The notes beneath the pieces are model-generated. The model was given only the letters and a program-made list of their open reading frames with translations. It made no database searches and was not told the DNA's origin. The position numbers were made by a program, and so were the translations under genes. Below, one piece after another: positions 17,713 through 27,805 of a DNA stretch of 53,834 nt (position 1 is the first letter of the stretch; every line of letters begins with the position of its first letter). This DNA is from Bacilli bacterium (GTDB taxonomy: Bacteria > Bacillota > Bacilli > Bacillales > Amphibacillaceae), in assembly GCA_012838505.1 (NCBI GenBank), contig DUPD01000082.1, positions 1 through 53,834 on the forward strand. Reading direction: 5' to 3'.

Positions 17713-19191
17713 TTATGCATTTTTGCATTGTTTTAGGTCACTTTGTTGGTATTGTTTAGCTAACCGTGTGCCAAATTCAACAAACGACTCCCCTGCGTTT
17801 TTCATATAATCAACAATTTGTTGACTTGGTAACAATGAACGGTTCACTAGCTTACTTTCCTCTTGCTTCACAAGCTGAACATATCCGTTTTCACTATCAG
17901 AACGATCAATTAAATAAGCAATTTGAGTAAGCTTAGCAAAAATTGCTTTAGCACATACTTCTAAGTCAACCTGATTTTCTTCGTCATCAAGTAACTTCAG
18001 GCCTGGTTGACGACCTAGTAAAGAAATTAACTGGTGATTATTATTTGCAATAATTTGTTCTTCTTGACTAAATTGATTGTTCTCCTCAAATAAACAAAAG
18101 AGGATAAACAAATGAGTAAAACGCATTTGATCTTTAGTAATCGCCAGTTTAGCAAATGGATCCAGATCAAGGAGGCGCAATTCAAAGTACCGTATTCCTC
18201 GGTTTTCAAGGGCATCGAGAAGCGTTTCTCCCGACTTTTGAACTTGTCGGAAACGAATTGGCGCATAAAATTCAGCTTCACTCTGAAGTTCTTTTGTATT
18301 TAACTGAATTGGTTTCCCATCTTTTTCAACACCAATTTTTCGATAGCGCTGATTATCAATTGAGAGGACTTCCCTTAAGTCATCAATGTGCTCGCCTAGC
18401 TGATTGTATGAAATTTGATACTTATCTTCAATTTCAGTAGAGTAACCAAATCGGCTCGTCCGAAGTGATACTGCGTACTGATCAATCGCCTCTTGGGTGA
18501 ATTTTTGACGGAACCAATCAGATTGACGGGCTTGCATTTTTTCTGCAAAAACAGATCGATAACTCTGATCAACAACTGGAGATGCACCAAACAAATAGAC
18601 GAGTAACCATCGGTATTTTAAGACATTCCGACTGATTCTTAAATAAAGTTGATCAATAAACGCCTGCTTCGGAAGTTCTGAATAAAACGTCTGATGCAAT
18701 CGATCAATTAATCCATCATCAAATGAATAGTTATAATGAATCCCAGAAATCATCTGAATCTTCTTACCATATCTAACAGCTAAACCTTCTCGATAAGTTT
18801 CCTTATCTAATCCATCTGCTAAGTGGTCGAATGATGCAATTGGAATGTCCTTCTCATCCGGTAGCTGTGGTGGCATGCTAAATGGCCACATCAATTCTCC
18901 ATTTATATTTTTATTAGAAAAGTGATAAATTTTGTCTAGTTCATCAATGACATCTTCTATTTTATCTTTCGGTTCAGTAAAAAATTCAAGTTGACTTTCG
19001 GCAAAATCAAGTGTGATTGATTGACTTGCTTCCTGACTAGTAAATTTTTTGGGGTTTGGTGTCAATGCAAGTGAGCCATCATGATTGATGCGGTGTGTTT
19101 CTCGTTCAATCCCCCATTGTCCTGTCATTAAGTGCTGATAATGCTGATCTTTCCCAAAAAAATCAACCAGCTGATTAAATGTTAATTTCAC
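17713..19191 (-). CDS. gshA: Glutamate-cysteine ligase (gamma-glutamylcysteine synthetase) (492 aa)
   Basis: The protein opens with WGIERETHRINHDGSLALTPNP, the conserved start of GshA-type ligases, and continues with SQLEFFTEP, EKDIPIASF, GKKIQMISGIHYNYSF, SLRTSRFGYS and FELRLLDLDPFA. It joins L-glutamate and L-cysteine at the expense of ATP, the first step to glutathione. The length of 492 aa fits the single-function enzyme; the ATP-grasp domain of bifunctional GshF is absent and no gshB lies nearby. Start GTG 19191 follows AAAGGTTGGG. It is monocistronic. Confidence 0.9.
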   Translation of the reverse strand: MKLTFNQLVDFFGKDQHYQHLMTGQWGIERETHRINHDGSLALTPNPKKFTSQEASQSITLDFAESQLEFFTEPKDKIEDVIDELDKIYHFSNKNINGELMWPFSMPPQLPDEKDIPIASFDHLADGLDKETYREGLAVRYGKKIQMISGIHYNYSFDDGLIDRLHQTFYSELPKQAFIDQLYLRISRNVLKYRWLLVYLFGASPVVDQSYRSVFAEKMQARQSDWFRQKFTQEAIDQYAVSLRTSRFGYSTEIEDKYQISYNQLGEHIDDLREVLSIDNQRYRKIGVEKDGKPIQLNTKELQSEAEFYAPIRFRQVQKSGETLLDALENRGIRYFELRLLDLDPFAKLAITKDQMRFTHLFILFCLFEENNQFSQEEQIIANNNHQLISLLGRQPGLKLLDDEENQVDLEVCAKAIFAKLTQIAYLIDRSDSENGYVQLVKQEESKLVNRSLLPSQQIVDYMKNAGESFVEFGTRLAKQYQQSDLKQCKNA

Positions 19192-19326
19192 GTGATCCCA
19201 ACCTTTTATTTATCTCTATCTCATTCATCTATCTTTGATATAAAAATGATTATTCAGCTAAATAGTAACACACTTTAGTAAATTTCATTCGAATATTGCT
19301 TATAATTTTTCAACCCAGTAAACGTT

Positions 19327-19352
19327 AAAAAAAGCGAGCACCTGCTCACTTT
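19327..19352 (-). terminator. Terminator of the GNAT gene
   Basis: Minus strand AAAGTGAGCA (19352-19343) pairs with TGCTCGCTTT (19340-19331), loop of 2 nt, then a run of seven T. It excludes a spurious 71-codon frame across 19275-19490. Confidence 0.82.
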
Positions 19353-19470
19353 CTTGTTCGTCAAAATTCGTTTGAAAAGATAATTATGATCGATCAAGTT
19401 AGCTAATTTGATCGACTTCTTTAATTTTAGCAATTCTCTTTTTAAAAGCAAGGTTTTAACACTAGAACAA

Positions 19471-20076
19471 TTATTTAAGATTAACTTCATGATGCATTAA
19501 ATATTCACCATAGAAAATGTTCTGATATCTAATTTGCCCATGATGGACAATCTTAAAGCCATTTTTCAAATAAAATTGTACTGCACGAGTATTCTGGTCA
19601 TTAACGTAAAGTGACAACTTTTCATATCTGCTTAATAGTTTTTTGATCACCGCTGTACCAATGCCTTGCCCTTGATATGCCGGATCAATCACTAAGCTGT
19701 GTAAATAATAGCTGTCTTCTGCAAGTGCTATATTTAAAATCTGGGCAACCTTCTGATAGAAACGAATCTTTCTTAAGTAACTTAAACGGCTCATATGTCG
19801 CTTTAAAAATTCATAACTTTTTTGGTCAATTTGTCTACTCTTGTCAGTTGGGTAGGTAATTAAAAAGCCGACTAATTTTTCGTGAATAAAGATACCTTGC
19901 AAAAAATTATTTCTAATTAACGGTGATTGATTCGCTAACTGAGCTGTAATGATTTTGTTCGCAAAACGTCCATAACCTAATTCATAGCTAATTGGATTGG
20001 CCTGATAATACCATTTTACTAGTTGCGGATATTGTCTCGAATCAGAAATTGTCTTAAGTGTGATCATCATTTCCAT
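19471..20076 (-). CDS. GNAT family N-acetyltransferase (201 aa)
   Basis: The GNAT core is near residues 130-175: LHSLVIDPAYQGQGIGTAVIKKLL contains motif A (Q/RxxGxG/A), and LYVNDQNTRAVQFYLKNGFKIV is motif B. It transfers an acetyl group from acetyl-CoA; the substrate is not deducible. The start is set at ATG 20076, behind AAGAGGCG, because the longer frame to 20142 runs through the terminator of the MATE gene upstream. It lies between the MATE and gshA genes with its own terminator. Confidence 0.82.
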   Translation of the reverse strand: MEMMITLKTISDSRQYPQLVKWYYQANPISYELGYGRFANKIITAQLANQSPLIRNNFLQGIFIHEKLVGFLITYPTDKSRQIDQKSYEFLKRHMSRLSYLRKIRFYQKVAQILNIALAEDSYYLHSLVIDPAYQGQGIGTAVIKKLLSRYEKLSLYVNDQNTRAVQFYLKNGFKIVHHGQIRYQNIFYGEYLMHHEVNLK

Positions 20077-20112
20077 TCTTAATCGCCTCTTAGTAAGAAT
20101 TTTACGAACGCT

Positions 20113-20150
20113 AAAAACTCCGTCGTTTATATCATTCGACAACGGAGTTT
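20113..20150 (-). terminator. Terminator of the MATE gene
   Basis: On the minus strand AAACTCCG (20150-20143) pairs with CGGAGTTT (20122-20115), with a short inner TCG/CGA helix, and a T run follows to 20113. Confidence 0.75.
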
Positions 20151-20163
20151 AAAATCCTTTATT

Positions 20164-21483
20164 TTAAATGATGATTCGTTGTTTATTTGACCGATAAAGT
20201 TGCCAACTAATGAGCACACTCGTTATCGCTTCTGTTAAGACAAACGATGCCCAAACACCGGTCAGGTCAAAAGAGTTTGCCAAAACAAATGAGAGTGGAA
20301 CAATTAAAATAACACTACGTAATATTGAAAATCGAAAAGCAAGACCAGATTGATCCATTGCACTTAGACAGGCGATCGCGATAATATTAAAACCAGCAAA
20401 AAACATACCAACAAAGTAGATTAGCAATCCTTCTTTGGCAATTTCAGCTAAAATCATGTTATTGTCACGATTGAAAAAGCTAATCAGTTGTTCTGAACTC
20501 ATACCGATAATCAAGTAGAGTAAAACACTAATTGATAATGACGTGATTAAGCCGTAAATTAAATTCCGATTTAACAATTTTGAATTTCTTAAGCCAAATA
20601 TATGACTAATAATCGGCTGGATACCTTGAGCAACCCCTGTAAATATGGCAATTGCTATAATCGCAAGATTTGAAATCACACCGTAAGCAGCGACTCCAAC
20701 GTTACCAGCGATGCCTAAAATCAAGATATTAAAAATAAACATCACAATCCCAGAAGACATTTCTGAAATAAATGAAGAAATACCCAATTTAATGATTGCC
20801 CAAAAAGATTTAAGCTTAAGTTTTATTTTGGTTAGTCGTAAGCTGTTTTCCGCTCGTTTGAAGTGGGTACTCATTAACATTAAACCAAAAATCGGCGTAC
20901 AACTGGTCGCTAGAACTGCCCCAAACATACCCATGTTTAAAGGGAAAATAAAAATGTAATCAAAAATAATATTAATTAAACTTCCCAATAGCATGGCTGT
21001 CATCGCAAGTTTTGGGTTTCGGTCATTTCGAATAAAAGCAACCAACAGATTATTAAAAATAAAAAATGGTGAAAAGAGCATAATCACTTTAATATACGTA
21101 TTTGTCATCGTGAACGTTTCCTGATTGGCACCAACGAGTTTCGTTATTGATTCTGAACCGAAAAGACCTAACAAAATAATGACAAAACTAATTAAGGCAC
21201 CAAAAAGTAGTGTTTGATTGTATGATTTTGTTGCTTCTTCATGTTTATTTTGCGCTCGAAGGATTGAATACCATGTTGCGCCACCTATTCCGAGCATGAA
21301 GCTGAGCCCTTGGACGAGTGAAAAGACGGGTAATGCGAGGTTAAGTGCAGCGATCCCCGTTTCACCGATCCCATTTGCAACGAATAATGTGTCCGCTAAT
21401 ATATAGACAGATGTTCCAATCATCCCAGCGACATTTAAACTAACATATTTTGAATAAGTTTTTAAATCTCCCCTAATCTCCAT
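20164..21483 (-). CDS. MATE family efflux transporter, MepA-like (439 aa)
   Basis: Twelve membrane segments over 439 residues; the start KYVSLNVAGMIGTSVYILADTLFVANGIG is characteristic of MATE exporters of the MepA/DinF type, which move cationic drugs out in exchange for sodium or protons. ATG 21483 follows TTTGGAGG. It is preceded by a leader of about 190 nt with an extended -10 promoter and a long terminator-like hairpin, which suggests drug- or translation-responsive attenuation. Confidence 0.88.
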   Translation of the reverse strand: MEIRGDLKTYSKYVSLNVAGMIGTSVYILADTLFVANGIGETGIAALNLALPVFSLVQGLSFMLGIGGATWYSILRAQNKHEEATKSYNQTLLFGALISFVIILLGLFGSESITKLVGANQETFTMTNTYIKVIMLFSPFFIFNNLLVAFIRNDRNPKLAMTAMLLGSLINIIFDYIFIFPLNMGMFGAVLATSCTPIFGLMLMSTHFKRAENSLRLTKIKLKLKSFWAIIKLGISSFISEMSSGIVMFIFNILILGIAGNVGVAAYGVISNLAIIAIAIFTGVAQGIQPIISHIFGLRNSKLLNRNLIYGLITSLSISVLLYLIIGMSSEQLISFFNRDNNMILAEIAKEGLLIYFVGMFFAGFNIIAIACLSAMDQSGLAFRFSILRSVILIVPLSFVLANSFDLTGVWASFVLTEAITSVLISWQLYRSNKQRIII

Positions 21484-21576
21484 CCTACATCCTCCAAAAA
21501 TAATATTATTCCTAAGTTATCTATATGTGAGCACGTTCTCTTCTGAAGACGCTTCAATACGCATAAATAACGACAT

Positions 21577-21635
21577 AAAAAAAGCACTCAACGGTTACCT
21601 ACACTGGCCTAAAGGTATCCCGTTTGTGCTTTTTT
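21577..21635 (-). promoter_or_regulatory. Attenuator-like hairpin in the MATE leader
   Basis: Three nested stems close on each other: AAAAAAGCAC/GTGCTTTTTTT (21635-21626 with 21587-21577), AACGG/CCGTT (21624-21620 with 21594-21590) and TACCT/AGGTA (21617-21613 with 21600-21596). The outer stem ends in a T run, so it would stop transcription unless opened. A 23-codon frame from GTG 21666 reads across the first arms and stops at TAA 21597-21595 within the hairpin; it has no strong ribosome site. It matches no riboswitch class I know. Confidence 0.65.
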
Positions 21636-21684
21636 GATTGACTTCACCCGGCGGCGAAATTTGCACGTATTTTTTCTTACTACT

Positions 21685-21693
21685 ATTATAACA
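21685..21693 (-). promoter_or_regulatory. Extended -10 promoter of the MATE leader
   Basis: TGT precedes a perfect TATAAT on the minus strand (21690-21685); the -35 region is weak. It places the transcript start near 21678, before the attenuator hairpin. Confidence 0.6.
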
Positions 21694-21715
21694 TAAATGA
21701 ATATTTTTGCATGAA

Positions 21716-23197
21716 TTACTCCGCTGTTGCTAATGAATCACGCAAATGATCGGTCAGTTGATCAATTTCCACAACTTTTTCATTCAATTCTGTCATTCTC
21801 GTATTTTGCTCTTCAATATTAGCAAACACTTCTTCAACTGAAGCACTTAATTGCTCAGAAGTGCTTGATACATGGTTAACTTCATCAACTACTTGAGCAG
21901 ATGAATTCGTTAACAGACCGACTCGCTCGTTTAATTCAGATGCAGAATTTCGGAGTTCATTAACAAATTGATCAATGGTTTGAAATGCTTGATTTGTTTT
22001 TTCTGTTAAGGTTTTACCACGATCAAAAACAGTTTTACTTTGGTTGACTCGGTCAGTAGCCGTTTGTGTTTTATGCTGAATTTTTCCTAGTATATCACTG
22101 ATTTGCATTGTTGATTCAATCGAATGTTCTGCTAGTTTTCTAACTTCTTGAGCTACAACCGCAAATCCTTGTCCGACTTCACCAGCACGCGCCGCTTCAA
22201 TCGCTGCATTTAAGGCAAGTAAATTCGTTTGATCGGCTATCTCCGAGATCGTTGCTAACACCTCGCTTACTTGTGCCGTTGCTTCATTAAGCTCAGTCAT
22301 TTCCACAACAGTTTCAGTCAAGGTTTGATCAACATCAATAATCGTTTGATTTAAATCGCTGACATCCTCAGATCCGCTTGCAACAACTTGACTTGATTCA
22401 TTTGCATTTTCATTAATAACAGTTGTCTGATCTGAAATATTCGTTATTTCTTCATTCATTGAAACAATCGATTCTGTCATTGCACCCGCACTATTTGCTT
22501 GACTCTCAACCCCACTTGATATTTCACGAAAAGTTGAAGCAAGCTCACTTGAGTAATGATTCGTCAATGAAGAATGATCGGTTAATTGTTCATTGAGTTG
22601 ATCAAGTTGCTCAACAGTATAGCGAACTTGATTGATTAACCGAAGGACTTCATCTTTTGACGCTTCTGACTCCTTAGCTAGGACTTGTGCCTGATTTTGA
22701 ATCGTTTTGCCAATGATACTTTGATAAATGAGAATAAGCGTCGTCAAAACAAATATAATGTTAAATGCAACTAAGTGTACTGTTGAATAGTTAACAATCA
22801 CACTTGATCCATACTGAAACATGAATAGGTTGGTAATTAATAAGCCAAAAACTCCAGAAACAAGAACATAAAGATAGCGATGATACAATGTAATAATCGC
22901 TAAACTGAAGTAAGTAATTAAATAAGTTGTTAATGAAGGCCTACTTTCCAACATAAAGATTGTCATTAATGCTAAACTAACAATCACAATAAATGGGATC
23001 CACTGTGTTAGCTTTCTTAGCTTGTATAAGATAAACAAAATTACAAATGTCCCAACGCCAAAACTTAATCCAATCAGGACTGTTTCAACTGGTAAACCAC
23101 TTAGCGACAAAATCACACTCGCTAAAATAACAGACAATAAGTACAATAATAATACAAGTCGATTCCTCTCCTGAAAGGTGTATGTACGTTTTTTCAT
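21716..23197 (-). CDS. Methyl-accepting chemotaxis-type transducer (493 aa)
   Basis: The first 180 residues hold about six membrane segments with very short loops ([37 protein letters not shown] and so on) and no large extracellular sensor. The C-terminal 300 residues are a coiled-coil signalling domain with the hairpin tip [21 protein letters not shown] and [17 protein letters not shown] that binds CheA/CheW. No HAMP domain is clear. ATG 23197 is behind GGGAGG. No other chemotaxis gene is near, so it is an orphan transducer, perhaps sensing within the membrane. Confidence 0.9.
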   Translation of the reverse strand: MKKRTYTFQERNRLVLLLYLLSVILASVILSLSGLPVETVLIGLSFGVGTFVILFILYKLRKLTQWIPFIVIVSLALMTIFMLESRPSLTTYLITYFSLAIITLYHRYLYVLVSGVFGLLITNLFMFQYGSSVIVNYSTVHLVAFNIIFVLTTLILIYQSIIGKTIQNQAQVLAKESEASKDEVLRLINQVRYTVEQLDQLNEQLTDHSSLTNHYSSELASTFREISSGVESQANSAGAMTESIVSMNEEITNISDQTTVINENANESSQVVASGSEDVSDLNQTIIDVDQTLTETVVEMTELNEATAQVSEVLATISEIADQTNLLALNAAIEAARAGEVGQGFAVVAQEVRKLAEHSIESTMQISDILGKIQHKTQTATDRVNQSKTVFDRGKTLTEKTNQAFQTIDQFVNELRNSASELNERVGLLTNSSAQVVDEVNHVSSTSEQLSASVEEVFANIEEQNTRMTELNEKVVEIDQLTDHLRDSLATAE

Positions 23198-23230
23198 CTC
23201 AAAAAAACCTCCCACAAGTAATATACTTTA

Positions 23231-23239
23231 ATTATAGCA
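23231..23239 (-). promoter_or_regulatory. Extended -10 promoter of the transducer gene
   Basis: TGC directly precedes TATAAT on the minus strand (23236-23231), 34 bp before the ATG. Confidence 0.5.
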
Positions 23240-23312
23240 TTAGTATTTTAATATTGTGGTGAGTTTTTGATAAAAAAGTTGTTTAATCTTGTCGAATTTG
23301 TAAACATATTAG

Positions 23313-23341
23313 TTCAAGTTCGTTCCGTTTTATGCTATGGT
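23313..23341 (+). promoter_or_regulatory. Candidate promoter of the AAC(3)-like gene
   Basis: TTCAAG (23313-23318), spacer of 17 bp ending in TGC, then TATGGT (23336-23341). A perfect 8-bp hairpin, GCTGAGAA (23361-23368) with TTCTCAGC (23375-23382), lies just behind it and may be an operator or leader structure. Confidence 0.45.
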
Positions 23342-23424
23342 AATCGGTAGTATAGAAACTGCTGAGAATCCCTTTTCTCAGCCTGCAATCTTAATCGTTG
23401 TTGATGAAAAATGGAGGTAGCAAG

Positions 23425-24252
23425 ATGTACACAAAAGAAGATTTAAAAAATGATTTAAAAAGACTCGGAATTAACCAATATGGTACGTTAAAAGTTCACT
23501 CATCTTATAAAAGTATTGGTGAGGTTGATGGTGGACCTGAGACTGTTCTAGATAGTTTATCAGAGTATATGGAGGAAGGCTTACTTGTCCTGCCAGCTCA
23601 TACTTGGGCACACGTGAATCAGGAAAACCCTGTTTTCCACGTTGATCAATCAAAGACAAATGTAGGAATTTTAACAGAATTGTTTAGAAAACGTGATGGT
23701 GTAATTCGTTCGTTGCACCCAACTCATTCTGTAGCTGCTTTAGGTAAAGATGCTAAAGAATTTACCGCTGGTGACGAAAAACTCGATACACCTTGTGCCA
23801 GAACATCTCCTTACGGTAAATTGTTAGATCGAAATGCTCAAATTATGCTGATTGGTATTGATTTAATCAAGAATACATTTATTCACGGCATTGAAGAATG
23901 GGTGGATATTCCTGGTCGAGTAACCGATTCACATGAACAATTATATAGCGTTGCTTCTGATGGTACGAAAGTGTCAGTCCCTTCACGTAGACACTACGGA
24001 AAAACTTGGTCTGACCACTTTTGGAAAGTTGATGACTATTTGCTGAAGCTTGGTGCAATGCACATTGGCAAATTTGGTGATGCAGAAGTACGGATTTGTG
24101 ATACAGCTAAGATGACAAAAATCATTACAGTTATGCTTGAAATCGATCCTGATTTATTCTCTAATATTGAGCCTCTGACAGAAGAGTTTTCACAAGCATT
24201 TGAAGAGAAGTGGAAAGTCAATCAATCATTAATCATGCATAACACACTTTAA
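23425..24252 (+). CDS. AAC(3) family N-acetyltransferase (275 aa)
   Basis: Full-length antibiotic_NAT (AAC(3)) fold protein: LKVHSSYKSIGEVDGGPETVLDSL, LVLPAHTWAH, and the active-site region HPTHSVAALG and PCARTSPYGKL, then IEEWVDIPGR. Family members acetylate the 3-amino group of aminoglycosides, but chromosomal Bacillus relatives (YokD type) often have other or unknown substrates. ATG 23425 follows GGAGG. It is a single-gene unit with its own terminator. Confidence 0.85.
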   Translation: MYTKEDLKNDLKRLGINQYGTLKVHSSYKSIGEVDGGPETVLDSLSEYMEEGLLVLPAHTWAHVNQENPVFHVDQSKTNVGILTELFRKRDGVIRSLHPTHSVAALGKDAKEFTAGDEKLDTPCARTSPYGKLLDRNAQIMLIGIDLIKNTFIHGIEEWVDIPGRVTDSHEQLYSVASDGTKVSVPSRRHYGKTWSDHFWKVDDYLLKLGAMHIGKFGDAEVRICDTAKMTKIITVMLEIDPDLFSNIEPLTEEFSQAFEEKWKVNQSLIMHNTL

Positions 24253-24256
24253 TTTA

Positions 24257-24303
24257 AAATAGATGTAGCAGTGTCTTAATTGACTCGACTACATCTATTT
24301 TTT
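24257..24303 (+). terminator. Terminator of the AAC(3)-like gene
   Basis: AAATAGATGTAG (24257-24268) pairs perfectly with CTACATCTATTT (24289-24300), followed by T residues. The A-rich left side may also serve the convergent GH2 gene. Confidence 0.85.
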
Positions 24304-24311
24304 ATGATCAT

Positions 24312-27300
24312 TTACTCAAATTTAAACCAACTGAAATTAAAATTACTGCCTGGTAAGAAAATAAACATGACTGTTTTCTTGCCTTTGATCCGATCTAACT
24401 CAAACTGACGCTCCTCATAATTAGCTGTTTCAGTAAACTCGATAATTTGATTCTCCTGCCCTTCATCATCGATAAAGCGGACATGGATCGTATTTTTATC
24501 AATCGGTGAATGTCCACAGACCGTTAGCTTAGAGATTCCTTCTGTACAAAAAATCATTGCCTCGTATGCAAATGAGACATTATTACCAATCCCTTCAACT
24601 AAATCATCTTTAAGCGTAAACGAATCACCATAAATATGATCGGCATCTACTGCTAAGTTTTTAGCTAAGCCACGAGCATACGGTGTAAATGAAAACCCTT
24701 TAATATGAACTTTTGCTTGCAAGCGGAAATAGATTGACGTTAAGCCTGTCAAACGATTTGACAACCGATAAGTATCTGGTTGATAAACATTCCAACGAGA
24801 TTCCTTCTGGTAGACTACATCAGCTAGTAATTGACTATCTGCTTCGTCAGGTTTCCCTTGCCAAATTTCAATTGGATATTCTTCATCACTTAAAGCAAAG
24901 ATTGGAATCGTTATTTCATCTGATCCATCCTTACCAAAATCAATTTGATGATAACCAACTACTGTCTCGCCATCACGGCTTGTTGCCACGCCACGCTCAT
25001 TACCACTCGTTACTTCACCAACATGATCATCATATAGACCACCAGAAATAAAATCATATGGATCTTTATACGCCTCACCTAAACCATCTACTGTCATATC
25101 AAGCTCAGAAATTAATTTTACTTTATCTGTCCCATTTTTCGTTGTCGCTCTCACTCGAAAACGACCATCACCAATAGCTGTTACTTTTGCCGTTGTTCCA
25201 TTTGATTCAATCGTGGCAATATTTGTTTTCACACCGCTGTCAGTCACAACACCCCATTCAATCTCACGATAAGTCGTGTCTGCTGGAAATAACGTTGCTT
25301 TAATCGTCATCTCAGTTAACACTGCTGAAAATGCTTGCCCTGCAGTTGAAGCGAGTTCAATTTTCCGAACAGGTATCTCATCAGATCTTCCTACATTGAT
25401 TGGTGTCGGCTGATTCATCGCGTAGCTATTTTCTACGTCAGGATTTTGTTGACTAGCAATGGCTGTTAACGTTAATTTAGCCTCTGTTAAATTTTTCGAA
25501 TTTACCGAAATGTGAATCTCTCCAGACTGATCTGTTGCTTGAATAATTTCCATCAACTTACCACTAAATAATCGACGACTTGTGCCTTTATATTGATCAA
25601 CATCAGTACTATCGCCATTATCTAAACCTACGAGACGACCAGCTCCAGTTACATCAACATTGATACGATTAGTCGCATTTTTCACTTGATGTCCAGCCTC
25701 GTCCTCTGTATTGATCTCAACAAAAATTAAATCTTGACCATCCGCAATTAACTCTTCCTTATCAGCTGATAAAACAATTCTAGTTGCATCTTTAAATGAC
25801 TGTTGTTGATCTGTCGCAATCACCTGATCGTTTTCATCATAAGCAATCGCTGTCAATTCACCAGGTTCATAAGCTACCTTCCAAGTTGGGACAAGTTCAG
25901 TACCTGATTGATGGTTAATTTCCTTTGTTCCTAGTGAACGTCCATTCAGTTTAAGCTCAACCTTTGGTGCATTACTCGCCACTCGAACATCAATCATTTG
26001 ACCTGGGTTAAAGTCCCAGTACGGAAAGATATGAATCATTGGCGCTATTTTGTAGTCTGTCCAGCTTGCCTGATAAATGTAATACGAGTCTTTAGGAAAC
26101 GTTGCTGTATCAACCTGACCAAAATAAGAATTTTTTGTGTGATACGGTGTCGGTTCACCAATATAATCAAAGCCCGTCCAAATAAATTGCCCTAATGTGT
26201 ACGGTGCATCGCGATGCGCGATAATCGATGCCTCATGTGATCGCGCTCCCCAGCTTGTCGCACTATTTCCGAGAGCCGAGCATTGCTCATCATCATCAGC
26301 CAAGATCGGTTCTTCCAGTGGAAAGTGATAAATACCTCGACTTTGAACAACTGAGACAGTTTCACTGCCATAGATGACCCAGTCTGGATACTGATCATGA
26401 TGATCATGATAATATTTATCACCATAGTTGTAACCAACCACTTTAATGATGTCAGCTGCTTTTCTCGTATTTTCCCACGGCAAATAGTTCGACCCAAATG
26501 TAACATAAGCATTTTGTTTTGGATCAAATTCTTCAACGTAATCTTTTAGCATTTGGGTCAGCTCTTGACCCCGTTCATCCGCATGGGTATCATAAACTTC
26601 ATTACCAATTCCCCACATGATTAGACTCGGATGATTCCGATCACGTTTAACCCAGCTTTTCACATCACGATAAGCCCACTCTTTAAAGAAGCGTGCATAA
26701 TCATGCTCTGTTTTAGGACGTTCCCACATATCAAACGCTTCAGAAACGACTAAAAAGCCAAATTCATCGGCTAAATCCATCAATTCTTTAGCTGGCATAT
26801 TATGGGCAGTTCGAATCCCGTTGACTCCCATCTGCTTTAAAATCTTAAAGCGCCGTCTTAAAGCAACTGGATTAAAGGCTGCACCTAATGCACCTAAATC
26901 ATGGTGCTCACAAACACCATTTATTTGTGTTTTTTCATCATTAATGAATAACCCTTTGTTTGGATCTAAGCTCACCGTTCTAAAGCCAACCCGATGACTC
27001 ACCTCTTCAATGACTTGTCCTGCTTGATTCAATAAAGTTGTTTTTAACTCATATAAGTTGGGGTTTTTTGGACTCCACAGCTTAGGACGCTTCACCGTTA
27101 GCCATTGTTGGTTTTTTTGACTTTGACCTACAACAGCTTAACTTTCAGCAATTCTTTGATTTTGATCAAAAAGTTCATGGCTTAATGTGACGGTTTCATC
27201 GATCTGCAAATCCGTTTCAACATCAATCTGCCAATCAGCATTTACTTTTTTCGTTGAAATATAAACTCCATCTGATTCAAGATAACTTTGGCCACGTGTC

Positions 27301-27710
27301 TTTAACCAAACATTACGATAAATCCCTGCACCTGTATACCAGCGACTATTCGGACTTTGATAAACGACTTTTAGCAAAATTTCATTTTCACCAGCAACCA
27401 GTTGATTGGTCATGTCGTGTTCAAAAGCAGAATACCCATACTTCCATTCCCCTACAAACTCGCCATTAACATACAATGAAGAATCCATATAAACTCCATC
27501 AAATTGGAGGATCACGCTGTCAGCCTCTCGATCAAAATTAACGGTTTTTTTATACCAACCGATACTATTTTCATATAAATCTTCCGTCTGAAAAATTAAC
27601 CAGTCGTGTGGAACTTCAACAGGTTCAAAATGCAAATCGACTGGTGAATCTTCAGATAAAGCTGACTTTGCAAATGACCATCCTTGATTAAAAAGTGTCC
27701 GTCTATTCAA
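24312..27710 (-). pseudogene. GH2 beta-galactosidase-type glycosidase, broken by one in-frame stop (about 1132 codons)
   Basis: Codons 1-190 (27710-27141) encode the sugar-binding domain. Then comes TAA (27138-27140), and the same frame goes on as AVVGQSQKNQQWLTVKRPKLWSP, so one base change separates the halves. The TIM barrel has the acid/base Glu in GNEVYDTHADERG and the nucleophile Glu in YGSETVS. C-terminal beta domains follow (DUF4982-like, Ig-like, carbohydrate-binding-like). There is no signal peptide, so it would act in the cytoplasm on galactosides or related plant sugars. Start TTG 27710 has GGGAG upstream. The downstream half has no ribosome site of its own. A sequencing error or readthrough cannot be excluded. 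Confidence 0.85.
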
Positions 27711-27805
27711 TTCAATCTCTCCCTCAAGAAAACCCTTTCATTTGAGTCATATTTTCACACATACGCTACTTTTAGTCATCACACCTTATTCAGCTAACTG
27801 GTAAA

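Noticed and set aside
19275-19490. 71-codon frame on the minus strand between gshA and the GNAT gene
   Set aside because: It runs across the terminator of the GNAT gene, has no ribosome site and no recognisable motif.
20077-20142. Longer start of the GNAT protein
   Set aside because: The added codons lie in the terminator of the MATE gene.
27096-27137. Separate gene for the downstream GH2 part starting at GTG 27095
   Set aside because: No ribosome site, it starts in mid-domain, and the upstream frame continues naturally through the stop.
27725-27755. Possible cre site (TGAAAGGGTTTTCT) before the GH2 gene
   Set aside because: Two mismatches at key positions of the CcpA consensus, so I do not list it.
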